Of a DNA stretch of 64,000 bases, positions 8,856 to 17,494 are shown in pieces (position 1 is the stretch's first letter; each line of letters opens with the position of its first letter). The DNA comes from JBCCTX01 sp965263105. Its GTDB lineage: Bacteria > Bacteroidota > Bacteroidia > J057. The position numbers and the translations under genes are program-made. The stretch is taken from NCBI GenBank assembly GCA_965263105.1, contig CBDHGL010000002.1, forward strand, positions 744,001-808,000. Direction: 5' to 3'. The notes under the pieces were generated by a model. That model was not told where the DNA came from, did not search any database, and was given only the letters and a program-made list of their open reading frames with translations.

Positions 8856-10310
8856 ATGTTCACCCCCCACATTCGCTACTCATTCTTGGGCTTATGCCTC
8901 CTATTCTTTTCATGCAAGAATACGCCCTCTACGGCTGTTGTCCAAAAACAAGCAGTTGCTCTCCCTGCTAACCCTACTCCATTAGACGCCTATATCGCTG
9001 CTCCGGATGAGCATTTCTCCTTCAAAAAGGTTTCCAGCATAGCTGGAGAAGGCTATACCACTCATGTAGTACGTATGGTATCTCAGCATTGGTTGACAAC
9101 AAAAGAGGTGAAGGACCCAGAGTGGTGGCACTGGGTAACGATTGTCGTTCCGAAAGAAGTAAAGAGCCCAACGGGTATGCTTATGATCGGAGGGGGAAAC
9201 CGCAAAGACAAGAAACCCAAGGAAGCAGAGCATTTGGTCGTTCAGGCAGCCTTGGCCACACAGACGGTTGTGGCTGAGCTACACAATGTCCCCAATCAAC
9301 CCTTGAATTTCGTTGGGGATGACTTTGGGCCGCGTAAGGAGGACCAAATCATCGCCTATGGATGGCGGCAGTTTCTGGAGGGGGGCGGCAAAGAGGAAGA
9401 CGCACGCTGGTTGGCCCGACTCCCTATGACTAAAGCTGCGGTGAAGGCCATGGATGTCATCACTGCTGTTACCAGGGAAGAAGGACCTACTGAAGTGACA
9501 CAATTCGTTGTGGCAGGAGGTTCCAAACGGGGGTGGACCACCTGGACCACGGCAGCTACAGACGATCGGGTAGTCGCCATTGCTCCCATAGTTATTGATT
9601 TACTTAATGTGATTCCCTCCTTTGAACACCATTGGAAGGTATATGGTTTTTGGGCTCCTGCAGTGGGAGATTATGACAGAGAAGGAATCATGGAGTGGCA
9701 AAATAGCCGGGAATACGATGCCCTTATGGCCCTTACTGAGCCCTATTCCTACAGAGATCGCTATAGGATGCCCAAAATGATTATCAACGCCACCGGAGAT
9801 CAATTCTTTATCCCCGATTCCTGGCAGTTTTATTGGAAGGATTTGCCTGGGGAAAAACACCTTCGTTATGTGCCGAATAGTGAGCACTCCATGAGAGGAA
9901 CGGATGCCTTTGAAACCCTAATTGCCTTTCATGCCCATATCGTTACCGAAACGCCCCGACCAGACTTTGATTGGTCGGTAGAGGAGGGGGTAATTACCAT
10001 TACCCCTCATGAGGACTTTCCTCCAGAAAGCGTTACCCTCTGGCAGGCCCACAATCCCAAGGCGAGGGATTTTCGGGAGGATGAAATTGGTTCGGCGTAT
10101 AAAGCCAGCCCGGTGGAACCCGAGGCGGATGGCAGCTATCGCCTATCAGTAGAGGCCCCGGAAAGTGGTTATACAGCTTTCTTTGGAGAGCTCAACTTCC
10201 AGACAGCTGCTCCTGTACCGTTCAAAATGAGTACAGGAGTTGTAGTTGTCCCCGATACCTATCCACATGAGCCTTTTGTAGCGAAGGTGCCACGGGGGAC
10301 GGGGAAGTAA
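8856..10310 (+). CDS. PhoPQ-activated pathogenicity-related (PqaA-like) secreted protein
   Basis: A 484-residue protein of the PhoPQ_related alpha/beta-hydrolase family. The N-terminus is a lipoprotein-type signal with lipobox LLFFSC near residues 16-21. The body shows LMIGGGNRKDK, the elbow-like FVVAGGSKRGWTTW (Ser in GGSKRG as candidate nucleophile) and a C-terminal NSEHSMRG with a candidate catalytic His. A beta-rich tail (TITPHEDFPPESVTL) is also typical. It probably acts in the periplasm or outer-membrane leaflet. The name comes from Salmonella pqaA; no link to virulence should be assumed here. Confidence 0.85.
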   Translation: MFTPHIRYSFLGLCLLFFSCKNTPSTAVVQKQAVALPANPTPLDAYIAAPDEHFSFKKVSSIAGEGYTTHVVRMVSQHWLTTKEVKDPEWWHWVTIVVPKEVKSPTGMLMIGGGNRKDKKPKEAEHLVVQAALATQTVVAELHNVPNQPLNFVGDDFGPRKEDQIIAYGWRQFLEGGGKEEDARWLARLPMTKAAVKAMDVITAVTREEGPTEVTQFVVAGGSKRGWTTWTTAATDDRVVAIAPIVIDLLNVIPSFEHHWKVYGFWAPAVGDYDREGIMEWQNSREYDALMALTEPYSYRDRYRMPKMIINATGDQFFIPDSWQFYWKDLPGEKHLRYVPNSEHSMRGTDAFETLIAFHAHIVTETPRPDFDWSVEEGVITITPHEDFPPESVTLWQAHNPKARDFREDEIGSAYKASPVEPEADGSYRLSVEAPESGYTAFFGELNFQTAAPVPFKMSTGVVVVPDTYPHEPFVAKVPRGTGK

Positions 10311-10437
10311 ATAGCTAATTCCGTCTGGTAAATGAATAAGATTAAACTTCTTGCAAACTTCTTCGTCTAAAGGAGAAAAGGACAATTGTCTTTTCAATTG
10401 CACGTTATCCATTCATTACATCCAAAATTTTAGCATA

Positions 10438-10965
10438 ATGAAAAATCTCATTTCAATTTTTACCCTCCTATTCGTTTCCGCAATCTTCTCTCAAGCCCAG
10501 GTTAGCTGGACACGTGCAGAAGTGGCAGAGGCGGATGTGCCTATAGCGGTAAAAAACACCCACACCATCTCTTTTCCTGATTCCCCAGCAGACCGATGGG
10601 AAAAGGCGACGCGGATTGTTAAAAACACAGTTCATAGCAAATACATAGCGATCTTCAAGCAAGACCATCAGCGGGTACGCGCTCGCTACAAAGAGAGCGG
10701 CTCGGGACTCAGCGCCACTACCTATTTTGTAGGGAGTAAGCTTCCTCAAGCGATCCAAGATGCAGCTGCAGCTAATTACAGTGGCTATAAGCTTCGAAGT
10801 GGAGAGAAAATTCAGAGCCTGGCCGGCGGGCAAAAAGAGGTATACCGCATTCGCTTACGCAAGGGAGCTCAAAAGTTGGTGGTATATGTAGATGAAAGTG
10901 GGAAAGAAATCGAAAAGGGAAATGTTCCTGAGATGATGAAGGAAGATGAGGAAGTAGAAGGCTAA
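10438..10965 (+). CDS. PepSY-like domain secreted protein
   Basis: The start at ATG 10438 gives a clean signal peptide (MKNLISIFTLLFVSAIFSQAQ); a longer in-frame start at 10351 would bury it. The mature part has a repeated layout ending in LPQAIQDAA...Y..Y...K and KLVVYVDESGKEIEK, the pattern of the PepSY-like (BLIP-fold, PF11396-type) proteins common in Bacteroidota. The C-terminus is strongly acidic (MMKEDEEVEG). It is probably periplasmic, and no catalytic residues are expected. A strong terminator follows. Confidence 0.7.
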   Translation: MKNLISIFTLLFVSAIFSQAQVSWTRAEVAEADVPIAVKNTHTISFPDSPADRWEKATRIVKNTVHSKYIAIFKQDHQRVRARYKESGSGLSATTYFVGSKLPQAIQDAAAANYSGYKLRSGEKIQSLAGGQKEVYRIRLRKGAQKLVVYVDESGKEIEKGNVPEMMKEDEEVEG

Positions 10966-11017
10966 GGAAATCCCTATTGCTATTTGCACGAATCAATAGC
11001 CTTACAAACGAAAGTCA

Positions 11018-11054
11018 AACACCTCCCTTGAAAATTTCAAGGGAGGTGTTTTTC
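11018..11054 (+). terminator. Rho-independent terminator
   Basis: AACACCTCCCTTG (11018-11030) pairs perfectly with CAAGGGAGGTGTT (11038-11050) across a 7-base loop, then TTTT. It separates the PepSY-like gene from the cyclase fusion gene. Confidence 0.9.
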
Positions 11055-11146
11055 TTTTATCGCTTTTGTTGGGTTAGAAGTGAGAATAGGAATTCCCAAC
11101 AATAAATAGCAACTTTTATTGAATTTTCGGCAATTCATACCAGGCA

Positions 11147-12481
11147 ATGCCCATGAGCCATCAAATAACCTACGTAGGGATTGGAAGCACCGTCAAACAC
11201 CCAGGAAACAAGGAATCCTTATTAGACATTTCCATCGCCAACAAAATTCCTCATCTACACGAATGTGGGGGGAACGGGAAATGCACTACCTGTCGGATTC
11301 GGGTAGTGGATGGCTCCCAGAACCTCAATCCGCCTACGCCTATTGAAGTTTCTACCTCCAAAGCCCGCAAGTGGGACCCGACAATTCGCCTGGCCTGCCA
11401 GACCTATCCAGACGGAGATGTAAAAATCCAACGCCTCGTATGGTCTAGCGCAGAGGTTAACCAACTACAAAAAGAACTGGCCCCTGAAGGAAAGGCCGAA
11501 GAGCGTAAGATTGCCATCCTCTTTTGCGATTTGCGGAACTTTACCTCCCTTTCCACTAATAACCTGAATTTTGACCTGGCCTTTATGCTCAACCGTTTTT
11601 ATACGGCCCTGGGAGACCCCATACTCATGAACAATGGCATTATTTATCAATATGTGGGGGATGAGATTATAGGGGTTTTTGGAACAACAGGAGGGACTCC
11701 TGAAAAGATTTGTATGGATGCGATACGCGCAGGCATCGGTATGGAGTACGCCCTGCGCAGACTCAACAAAATAGAATTAAGGGATCTGGACATTACCTTG
11801 GAATCGGGCATTGGTATTAATTATGGTCCAGTATATTTGGGCCACCTGGGGCACCCCACTCACAGACAATTTTCTGTCATTGGAGATCCTGTGAATGTAG
11901 CCAGCCGAATCCAGGACCATACCAAAGTATCTGGAACCCAGATTCTTCTATCTGAATCCACCCTCCAGGAGGTAAAGGCAACGGGCCTGCATTTGGGAAA
12001 ATCCCTTGAGGCCCAACTCAAGGGGAAAGAAGAACTCGTAAAGGTCCACGAACTCCTGGGCTTTAAAGAAATGGACCTGCAATTGGAACTGCAAGCCTCC
12101 GTTCATATACTCTTGAGTAAGGAAGACGATTTTGCCGGGCTTTTTTATCAAAAGGTCTTCAGCCTAGCCCCCTTTGTGCGGGAACTTTTCAAAAAAAGCA
12201 TGATCGATCAAGGCCGTTTACTCACCCATATGATTGGAGGAATCGTATACGCTTTGTCCCGGCCTGCCCATCTGACCCTCGGCTTAAAAAAACTGGGCTA
12301 CGATCACCTCAACTATGGGGTAGAAGCGGAATACTATCCCGTGGTAAAACAGGCCATGTTGGAGACCATCGAAGAAACGCTTATAGAAGAAGGAGCCCTG
12401 GGCGAATGTACCATGCAGGCCTGGGAAACCGCACTGGATTTTATCATTGATGCGATGCTAAAAGGAGCGCAGGAAGTTTAA
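11147..12481 (+). CDS. [2Fe-2S] ferredoxin - class III nucleotide cyclase - globin fusion
   Basis: A 444-residue cytoplasmic protein with three domains. Residues 1-100 form a ferredoxin-like domain with Cys40, Cys46, Cys49 and Cys84 (C-x5-C-x2-C-x34-C). Residues 115-305 form a class III adenylate/guanylate cyclase: metal Asp128 in FCDLRNFT, metal Asp172 in YVGDEIIGVFG, and transition-state Asn250 and Arg254 in GDPVNVASR. The usual adenine-selecting Lys before the second Asp is Gln168 here. Residues 312-440 align by eye with the globin domain of flavohaemoglobins: DHLNYGVEAEYYPVV matches the proximal-His segment (His387), and the C-terminal W-x-x-A-x-x-F helix follows. The arrangement suggests cAMP or cGMP synthesis tuned by a redox cluster and by haem-bound gas. 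Ferredoxin-cyclase proteins are known; adding a C-terminal globin is unusual. It is transcribed alone. Confidence 0.85.
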   Translation: MPMSHQITYVGIGSTVKHPGNKESLLDISIANKIPHLHECGGNGKCTTCRIRVVDGSQNLNPPTPIEVSTSKARKWDPTIRLACQTYPDGDVKIQRLVWSSAEVNQLQKELAPEGKAEERKIAILFCDLRNFTSLSTNNLNFDLAFMLNRFYTALGDPILMNNGIIYQYVGDEIIGVFGTTGGTPEKICMDAIRAGIGMEYALRRLNKIELRDLDITLESGIGINYGPVYLGHLGHPTHRQFSVIGDPVNVASRIQDHTKVSGTQILLSESTLQEVKATGLHLGKSLEAQLKGKEELVKVHELLGFKEMDLQLELQASVHILLSKEDDFAGLFYQKVFSLAPFVRELFKKSMIDQGRLLTHMIGGIVYALSRPAHLTLGLKKLGYDHLNYGVEAEYYPVVKQAMLETIEETLIEEGALGECTMQAWETALDFIIDAMLKGAQEV

Positions 12482-12540
12482 CCGTCAGTTAAAGAAGGCC
12501 ATATACTCCCATAGCCCTCTTCCAGATCCATTCAAGAAGG

Positions 12541-14817
12541 TCAAATATTCAACCAATAATTCAGCTTCAACACCAGGGCCCTACTTTTGGGTCCCCACAT
12601 TTCCACCGCATAGTTGTCGGTGTAGACGATAAACAGATCGGACATAGGCTTATAGCGCCACTGGATGCGACTGTTGATATTGAAATTGTCTCGCTGGGTA
12701 TTGAATTGGAGAAAGGTGGTCCAAAACAGGTTGCGAGAGAAGTTGAATTCAACGCGGGGACTAATGAGGAAGAGATCTTCACTCCCGTAGGGATCGGGGA
12801 AATTAAGATTGTTATAGACGAAATTAACCCCAAAATTACCCCAAGGCTGGATGCGATAGGCGAGCTCCAGGAGAGTTTCCATTCGGGTTCCGTTGAAAAA
12901 ATTCCCATACTGTATGCCCGCTGCCCAGGTAAAATATTTTCTTCTATCGCTCTGGTAGCCCAAGCTGGCATAATCAAAATTGTAATCTCCAGCAGGTAAG
13001 GGCTCCCCATCGGTAAATTCAAAGGGAAATAGGAGCCTTTTTGATTCATGGGTATACTCAATCATCATGCCTCCCGTTTTGGCCAGGCTTAAGGTATAGC
13101 CTGCAATGATCCGCTGCTGAAGGAAATCAAAGGAGTTATCGACATCCAGAATTTGCCGAAGGCCAAAGCGATGGGCATTGATACGAGATTGGTCCTTGGG
13201 GAAAATGGTGTATCCCAGGCGGGTATACCAGTGGTGAAAACCAACATGGATACTCGTATCTCTTACCGCATCGTACTGCTCTGCAGATGGAATCCAGCCC
13301 ATATCGGCGAAATAGTTGTCTCCGATCCCGGCAAAGTTGGTATAAACGCTTAGCTTTTTCCCGTCATATCCTCCGCCGACATTGTAAAAATAATTGTCTC
13401 CCTCTAGTCCATCACTAAAGGAGAGACCAAAGCCGCCAAAGCCCTGCCATTTGGCGTCTTGAGAAAAGTAATTGAATTCCATGCCGGCCACCCGATTGAA
13501 ATCAGAGTCCATAAATTCTCCTGATTCAGTGGCCTGGCGGTTGTGAAAATACCCCTTAATGACAGAGCGATCTAGCACCCGCTGGTGCATGGTAAAAGAG
13601 GTGTAATTTTGGGCAGAGAAATCAGAAGACTCTTTAGTTTGCATATTCATGAGTCCTACCCGAAGCTTTTTATTGAGGTTTCCACTTAGCCGGGCACCAA
13701 AGGCAATGGGAATGGTATTGCCCTCTTCGTCCAACCCGATTCTTCTGGAGAAGAAGGGCCGCATGGGGGGGATACCAAAATTGGCAAAGAGGTCGCTATT
13801 TTCCAGAAAGAACAGCCTTCTTTCGGGAAAGCGAACGTTGAAGGTGGTCAGGTTGGTCACCTGCTGATCCACTTCTACCTGGGAGAAATCCGGGTTAACC
13901 GTTAGGTCCAAGTTGAGGGTAGAGGTGACAGCTACCTTGGCGTCTACCCCTATGCGGGAATTGGTGTTGGCCTCTTCTCCCTCTTCGAAATCTTGGTCAT
14001 ACGAGACCAGGCCGTAGGGGATAATAGCGATATTACTTTTTACTTTTTGTGGAGCTTCATCCCACATCAATGCACCTGTATAGCCCAGATCTACGGTGAG
14101 AAACTGAACGGGTACAGGTGCCCAAGCATGCCAGCTATTGGAGCGGGGTTCTCCACGAGAGAAGTTAATGCCCCAGGTTTGTCTCCCTTGCTCATAACGA
14201 AGGATATTGAAGGGGATGGCCATTTCTACGGTCCAATAGTTTTCGTAGTGGGCTACCTCTACATACCACTTGTTATCCCAGGCGGTATTAAATCCGGAGC
14301 TACTACCTGAGCCCATTTCGCTTCGGGTTCCCGTACGGCCGGAGATCAAAGACTCTGTCTGGACACCGGCGGGATTGGTAGCAAAAGAGAACCCATTGGA
14401 GGCATTGTTTACCGGATCGAAAAGGACCCCAAACACATCTCCATTCCAAAACAAACGATTGTCGCGCTTCAGGGTCGGAATTATATAATCATTGGGGCCA
14501 TAACAGGTCGCTCCTACATAGATGAAGTTCTCATCATAAGTGAGTCGTACTTCCGTTTGGGTTTCCTGCGGCACCTGAATCCCATCAGCAGGAAAAGCCA
14601 TCCAAAAATCCTTTGCAGGCTTTGCCTTTTCCCAAGAAGGCTCATCCAGCCTTCCATCCACTTTGATTTTGTCTCGTGTCCTGGCGATAGATACTTGATA
14701 GGTTTCTTGTGTGGTATTTATCGATACACGAGAGCTCTCATCCTGTCCCTGTGCATCAGCAATGCTTAGACTTCCCAAAAATAGAATGGCTATCCCAAAA
14801 CATATCCGATGGTTCAT
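12541..14817 (-). CDS. DUF5916 outer-membrane protein with CBM9-like N-terminal domain
   Basis: The 758-residue secreted protein has a signal peptide (residues 1-22, LFLGSLSIADAQ). The CBM9-like carbohydrate-binding domain follows: KIKVDGRLDEPSWEKA near 50-65, then TYDENFIYVGATCYG. The rest is DUF5916 (WGINFSRGEPRSNSWHAWAPVP; VDQQVTNLTTFNVRFPERRLFFLEN) with aromatic-rich strands ending in LKLNYWLNI, consistent with an outer-membrane beta-barrel. The family is very common in Bacteroidota and has no demonstrated function. It stands alone, convergent with the cyclase gene. Confidence 0.88.
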   Translation of the reverse strand: MNHRICFGIAILFLGSLSIADAQGQDESSRVSINTTQETYQVSIARTRDKIKVDGRLDEPSWEKAKPAKDFWMAFPADGIQVPQETQTEVRLTYDENFIYVGATCYGPNDYIIPTLKRDNRLFWNGDVFGVLFDPVNNASNGFSFATNPAGVQTESLISGRTGTRSEMGSGSSSGFNTAWDNKWYVEVAHYENYWTVEMAIPFNILRYEQGRQTWGINFSRGEPRSNSWHAWAPVPVQFLTVDLGYTGALMWDEAPQKVKSNIAIIPYGLVSYDQDFEEGEEANTNSRIGVDAKVAVTSTLNLDLTVNPDFSQVEVDQQVTNLTTFNVRFPERRLFFLENSDLFANFGIPPMRPFFSRRIGLDEEGNTIPIAFGARLSGNLNKKLRVGLMNMQTKESSDFSAQNYTSFTMHQRVLDRSVIKGYFHNRQATESGEFMDSDFNRVAGMEFNYFSQDAKWQGFGGFGLSFSDGLEGDNYFYNVGGGYDGKKLSVYTNFAGIGDNYFADMGWIPSAEQYDAVRDTSIHVGFHHWYTRLGYTIFPKDQSRINAHRFGLRQILDVDNSFDFLQQRIIAGYTLSLAKTGGMMIEYTHESKRLLFPFEFTDGEPLPAGDYNFDYASLGYQSDRRKYFTWAAGIQYGNFFNGTRMETLLELAYRIQPWGNFGVNFVYNNLNFPDPYGSEDLFLISPRVEFNFSRNLFWTTFLQFNTQRDNFNINSRIQWRYKPMSDLFIVYTDNYAVEMWGPKSRALVLKLNYWLNI

Positions 14818-14997
14818 GATAAGCGTGTTGATTTAGTGGAAGGACAGTAGGTTTATATGGTTATAAATCCTTACCGCGAGCAATTTTGCTGCAAGATACA
14901 CTTAAGTATGATTTTTTTCTGAAGCGATGTATGAAGGATACCCTGAAAATTTCCTTGTTTATGGCGTAGCTTTTCACTTCGCTTTAATAAGCTTTCT

Positions 14998-15939
14998 CTA
15001 CTTTAACCAATCTACCAGGGTCGCTAAGAATAGGCTTTGTTGATCAATAAATACTGTATGAGAACAGTTGGGGAAGTAGGAAAAATGATTAGGTCCAAGT
15101 AGTTCTGACAAACCTTGAATCTGTTTTTTAGAAAATAAGCCATCTTCTTCTCCATATAGCCCGTAAATAGGAAGTTGTTTGGCTTGGATACCTTGAATTT
15201 TTTCCCTTAGATCCAATGTGGTGTATTGTTCATTTTCCCAAAAGCCTTGGGGGGGTGGGTAGGTCATTTCCGATCCATAAGTCTTCAACGTTGAGTCGGT
15301 CTGGAACAATTTGTAGAGATCCTGGGCTTCTGGGGAAGGGTTTTTGGGAGTATAAAAGCCATTTTGGAATGCGTGCATAAAGCAATAGGAACTGTAGGCC
15401 ATGGAGCTGGTATCCATTTTCTCCAACATGTCCATGTAGTTCAGATTAACCCGATCTTGTTTTTCCTCATAAATGGCCCGGGAGCGGGCGATCAGGTTTT
15501 TTAAGGTTTCCTGAAATACCACCGGAGCTCCGATGAGAATCAAGGAACCCGTTATTTCCGGATATTGATCTGCGAACAGGGTGCCCACGATTCCGCCAAA
15601 GCTGTGGCCCAGCAAGTGAACCTTTTCTACGTCATATTGATCGAGGAGGGCCAAGATATCCTGGAATGTTTCTTCAAAAGTAAAGGCGGCATCCAAGGCT
15701 TTACTCCGGCCTTCGCCCCTCCTGTCATAACAGATGACAAAGAAGCCCTGTTCAGAGAGCCTTTGAGCTGTAGTGATCTCAAAATTCGCCGAATTGTATC
15801 CCGGTCCTCCGTGAAGGAAAAGGAGGGCTTCTTCAGTGGGATTGCCAAAACTTCTGTGATAGGGTGCTTGTCCCGCTAGCTTCTGGAAGAGGCAGAGTCC
15901 GAGGAGGGAAAATACAATTCTCAGTAGGTTTCGGCACAT
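14998..15939 (-). CDS. Secreted alpha/beta hydrolase, proline-iminopeptidase-like
   Basis: The ATG at 15939 is preferred because it opens a signal peptide (MCRNLLRIVFSLLGLCLFQKLAGQ); an upstream TTG at 16011 would extend it with no benefit. The motifs are oxyanion HGGPGYNS, DRRGEGRS, nucleophile Ser in GHSFGG, and candidate His in NCSHTVFID. HGGPG is the signature of prolyl iminopeptidases and related hydrolases. The mature enzyme would be periplasmic or surface-exposed. It is divergent from the sigma factor gene, with about 145 bases between them. Confidence 0.82.
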   Translation of the reverse strand: MCRNLLRIVFSLLGLCLFQKLAGQAPYHRSFGNPTEEALLFLHGGPGYNSANFEITTAQRLSEQGFFVICYDRRGEGRSKALDAAFTFEETFQDILALLDQYDVEKVHLLGHSFGGIVGTLFADQYPEITGSLILIGAPVVFQETLKNLIARSRAIYEEKQDRVNLNYMDMLEKMDTSSMAYSSYCFMHAFQNGFYTPKNPSPEAQDLYKLFQTDSTLKTYGSEMTYPPPQGFWENEQYTTLDLREKIQGIQAKQLPIYGLYGEEDGLFSKKQIQGLSELLGPNHFSYFPNCSHTVFIDQQSLFLATLVDWLK

Positions 15940-16071
15940 CACTTTGTCCTTAAATATTATTCTTTGTTTTTTAATTACTGAAATAGTCTGTATCAAAACA
16001 AAAAAATGCAACTCCCAAATGTTACCTTTTGCATGTTAAGCCTACTATCTATTCAGAAACATCTATTAGAT

Positions 16072-16080
16072 AAAGGAGGA
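16072..16080 (+). promoter_or_regulatory. Strong Shine-Dalgarno sequence before the sigma factor gene
   Basis: AAAGGAGGA ends five bases before ATG 16086. Bacteroidota genes rarely carry such sites, and I saw no comparable one before other genes in this window. Confidence 0.7.
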
Positions 16081-16085
16081 AGAAC

Positions 16086-17027
16086 ATGAGCACTGACAAA
16101 CAACGTACCTTTTTAAAAGCCTACGATCCCCATCACGAAGCTCTGACACGTTACTGTCATGCGTTGGCATACGGCAAAATGGAAACCGAAGACCTGGTCC
16201 AAGAAGTATTGTTGTCGACCTATCAGCACTTTGAGCACATCCAAAAAAAGGATCAATTGCTCAATTACATGGTAAGAGCGGCAAGAAATATTTCTATAAA
16301 GCACCAGCGGCAGGATCGTCGATTCTTGAAATTTTGGGAGCAAGCGGAAGAGAAATTTAAGGCTGAGGGCATAAACCCAGAGGCAAGCGTAGACGTTCAT
16401 TTGTTACAAATTGCCCTACAAAAACTTCCTTCAGCGCAGCGAGAAGCCATCGTTCTTTTTGAAATCAGTGGGCTCAAAATGAAGGAAATAGCCGAGATCC
16501 AAAATAGATCTGAGGCCGCCGTAAAAATGGCCATTAGTAGGGGAAGGGCAAAATTGCGCAAGCTCCTTTCAGAGGAATCTGAGGCCCCTCGTTCTCTCGC
16601 GCTGTTGGGATTAACAAACCCTTTCGGTTCGAACCAGGAATTAGACAAACTATTTACTTTTCACCAGGATTTTGTTTCTCCGGTCAGTAAGGAATCTTGT
16701 AAACAGTATATCCTTGGGCTTGACCTGGAAGGCTTAGGGGGTATAGTTTCTCACGTCATCCCCCTGGCGGGCACTAAGCCGATAGGGGCCTTTACTAGTA
16801 TCTTCCTGATCGGGAGTGTTGTTTTTCTTATTTCTAATGATACCCCTCAAAATTCGGTGTTACAGCCCATTCAACCTCACCTAATTCCCTCTATTGACTG
16901 GGCAGATGAGGGAGATACCAGCCATTCCCCCCCGTTCGTTCAACCAGCCCAATCGATTGAAGACTCTCTTCAAGCTTCAAGTAACTCACAAATTCTCAAT
17001 AGCTCCACTAAAGAACAGGATTCTTAA
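16086..17027 (+). CDS. ECF-type RNA polymerase sigma factor with C-terminal membrane anchor
   Basis: Residues 15-85 correspond to sigma region 2 (EDLVQEVLLSTYQHFE, NYMVRAARNISI) and 105-162 to region 4 (LPSAQREAIVLFEISGLKMKEIAEI; AAVKMAISRGRAKLRKLL). Most ECF sigmas stop near residue 190; this one runs to 313. The extra part contains a conserved-looking linker with Cys205 and a single hydrophobic segment at about 233-250 (GAFTSIFLIGSVVFLIS), then a Ser/Pro/Gln-rich tail. A single-pass sigma factor of this form could be held at the membrane and released by proteolysis or signalling, with the tail acting like a built-in anti-sigma. It has a strong Shine-Dalgarno. The MITE-like element lies directly downstream, and no separate anti-sigma gene is adjacent. 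Confidence 0.85.
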   Translation: MSTDKQRTFLKAYDPHHEALTRYCHALAYGKMETEDLVQEVLLSTYQHFEHIQKKDQLLNYMVRAARNISIKHQRQDRRFLKFWEQAEEKFKAEGINPEASVDVHLLQIALQKLPSAQREAIVLFEISGLKMKEIAEIQNRSEAAVKMAISRGRAKLRKLLSEESEAPRSLALLGLTNPFGSNQELDKLFTFHQDFVSPVSKESCKQYILGLDLEGLGGIVSHVIPLAGTKPIGAFTSIFLIGSVVFLISNDTPQNSVLQPIQPHLIPSIDWADEGDTSHSPPFVQPAQSIEDSLQASSNSQILNSSTKEQDS

Positions 17028-17494
17028 CTCGTTGAAGAAAGACAAAATCATTCCCTCCTATGAACAATAAACAGTTTAGTTTCTGTACAGGACAAAACTT
17101 TAGATGGGTAGATCTGTGATCAAAAATACCCTATTTTGTACTCCCCCCCTGGCCCCCTCTCTCAAGGAACCCCCTCTGACTCCCCCTTAGAAATGGGGAG
17201 AAAGGGGGAAACCTTGGCGAAATCACTATGATTTCCTGGGTCGTTTCCGGACCCCTTTTGAGTTTCCCCTAGGAGGGGAAAAAAGGGAATCGGGGATGCA
17301 GCGGAAGGGTACAAAAAGGGCGAATAAATAAGAAATTTTATTTTTTGTCCTGTACATAGCAGTTTAGTACCATTTGGAATTGGCTCAATCAGTTTGGAGA
17401 GAAAATGATGTCGAAGGAAGAAGTTAAAATATCAAATGGTCTTTTCAATTATTCTTAATGATTGAATTATATTGGATGCATAATTTAACACATT
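17028..17494. other. 467-base gene-free stretch carrying an inverted-repeat element
   Basis: Nearly all of this gap is explained by the inverted-repeat element at 17081-17359 and its flanking 9-base direct repeats. The remaining 126 bases before the lipoprotein start are A+T-rich and probably contain its promoter; no convincing coding frame is present. Confidence 0.7.
17081..17359. mobile_element. MITE-like fold-back element, copy A
   Basis: A 279-base element ends in TGTACAGGACAAAA (17084-17097) and its exact reverse complement (17343-17356). It is flanked by the direct repeat CAGTTTAGT at 17072-17080 and 17360-17368, which looks like a 9-base target duplication. The interior from about 17106 to 17326 is a C/G-run-rich core that recurs in inverse orientation at 60448-60666. 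Internal arms can also pair (CCCTATTTTGTAC near 17129 with GTACAAAAAGGG near 17310). No coding capacity is seen. Confidence 0.75.
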
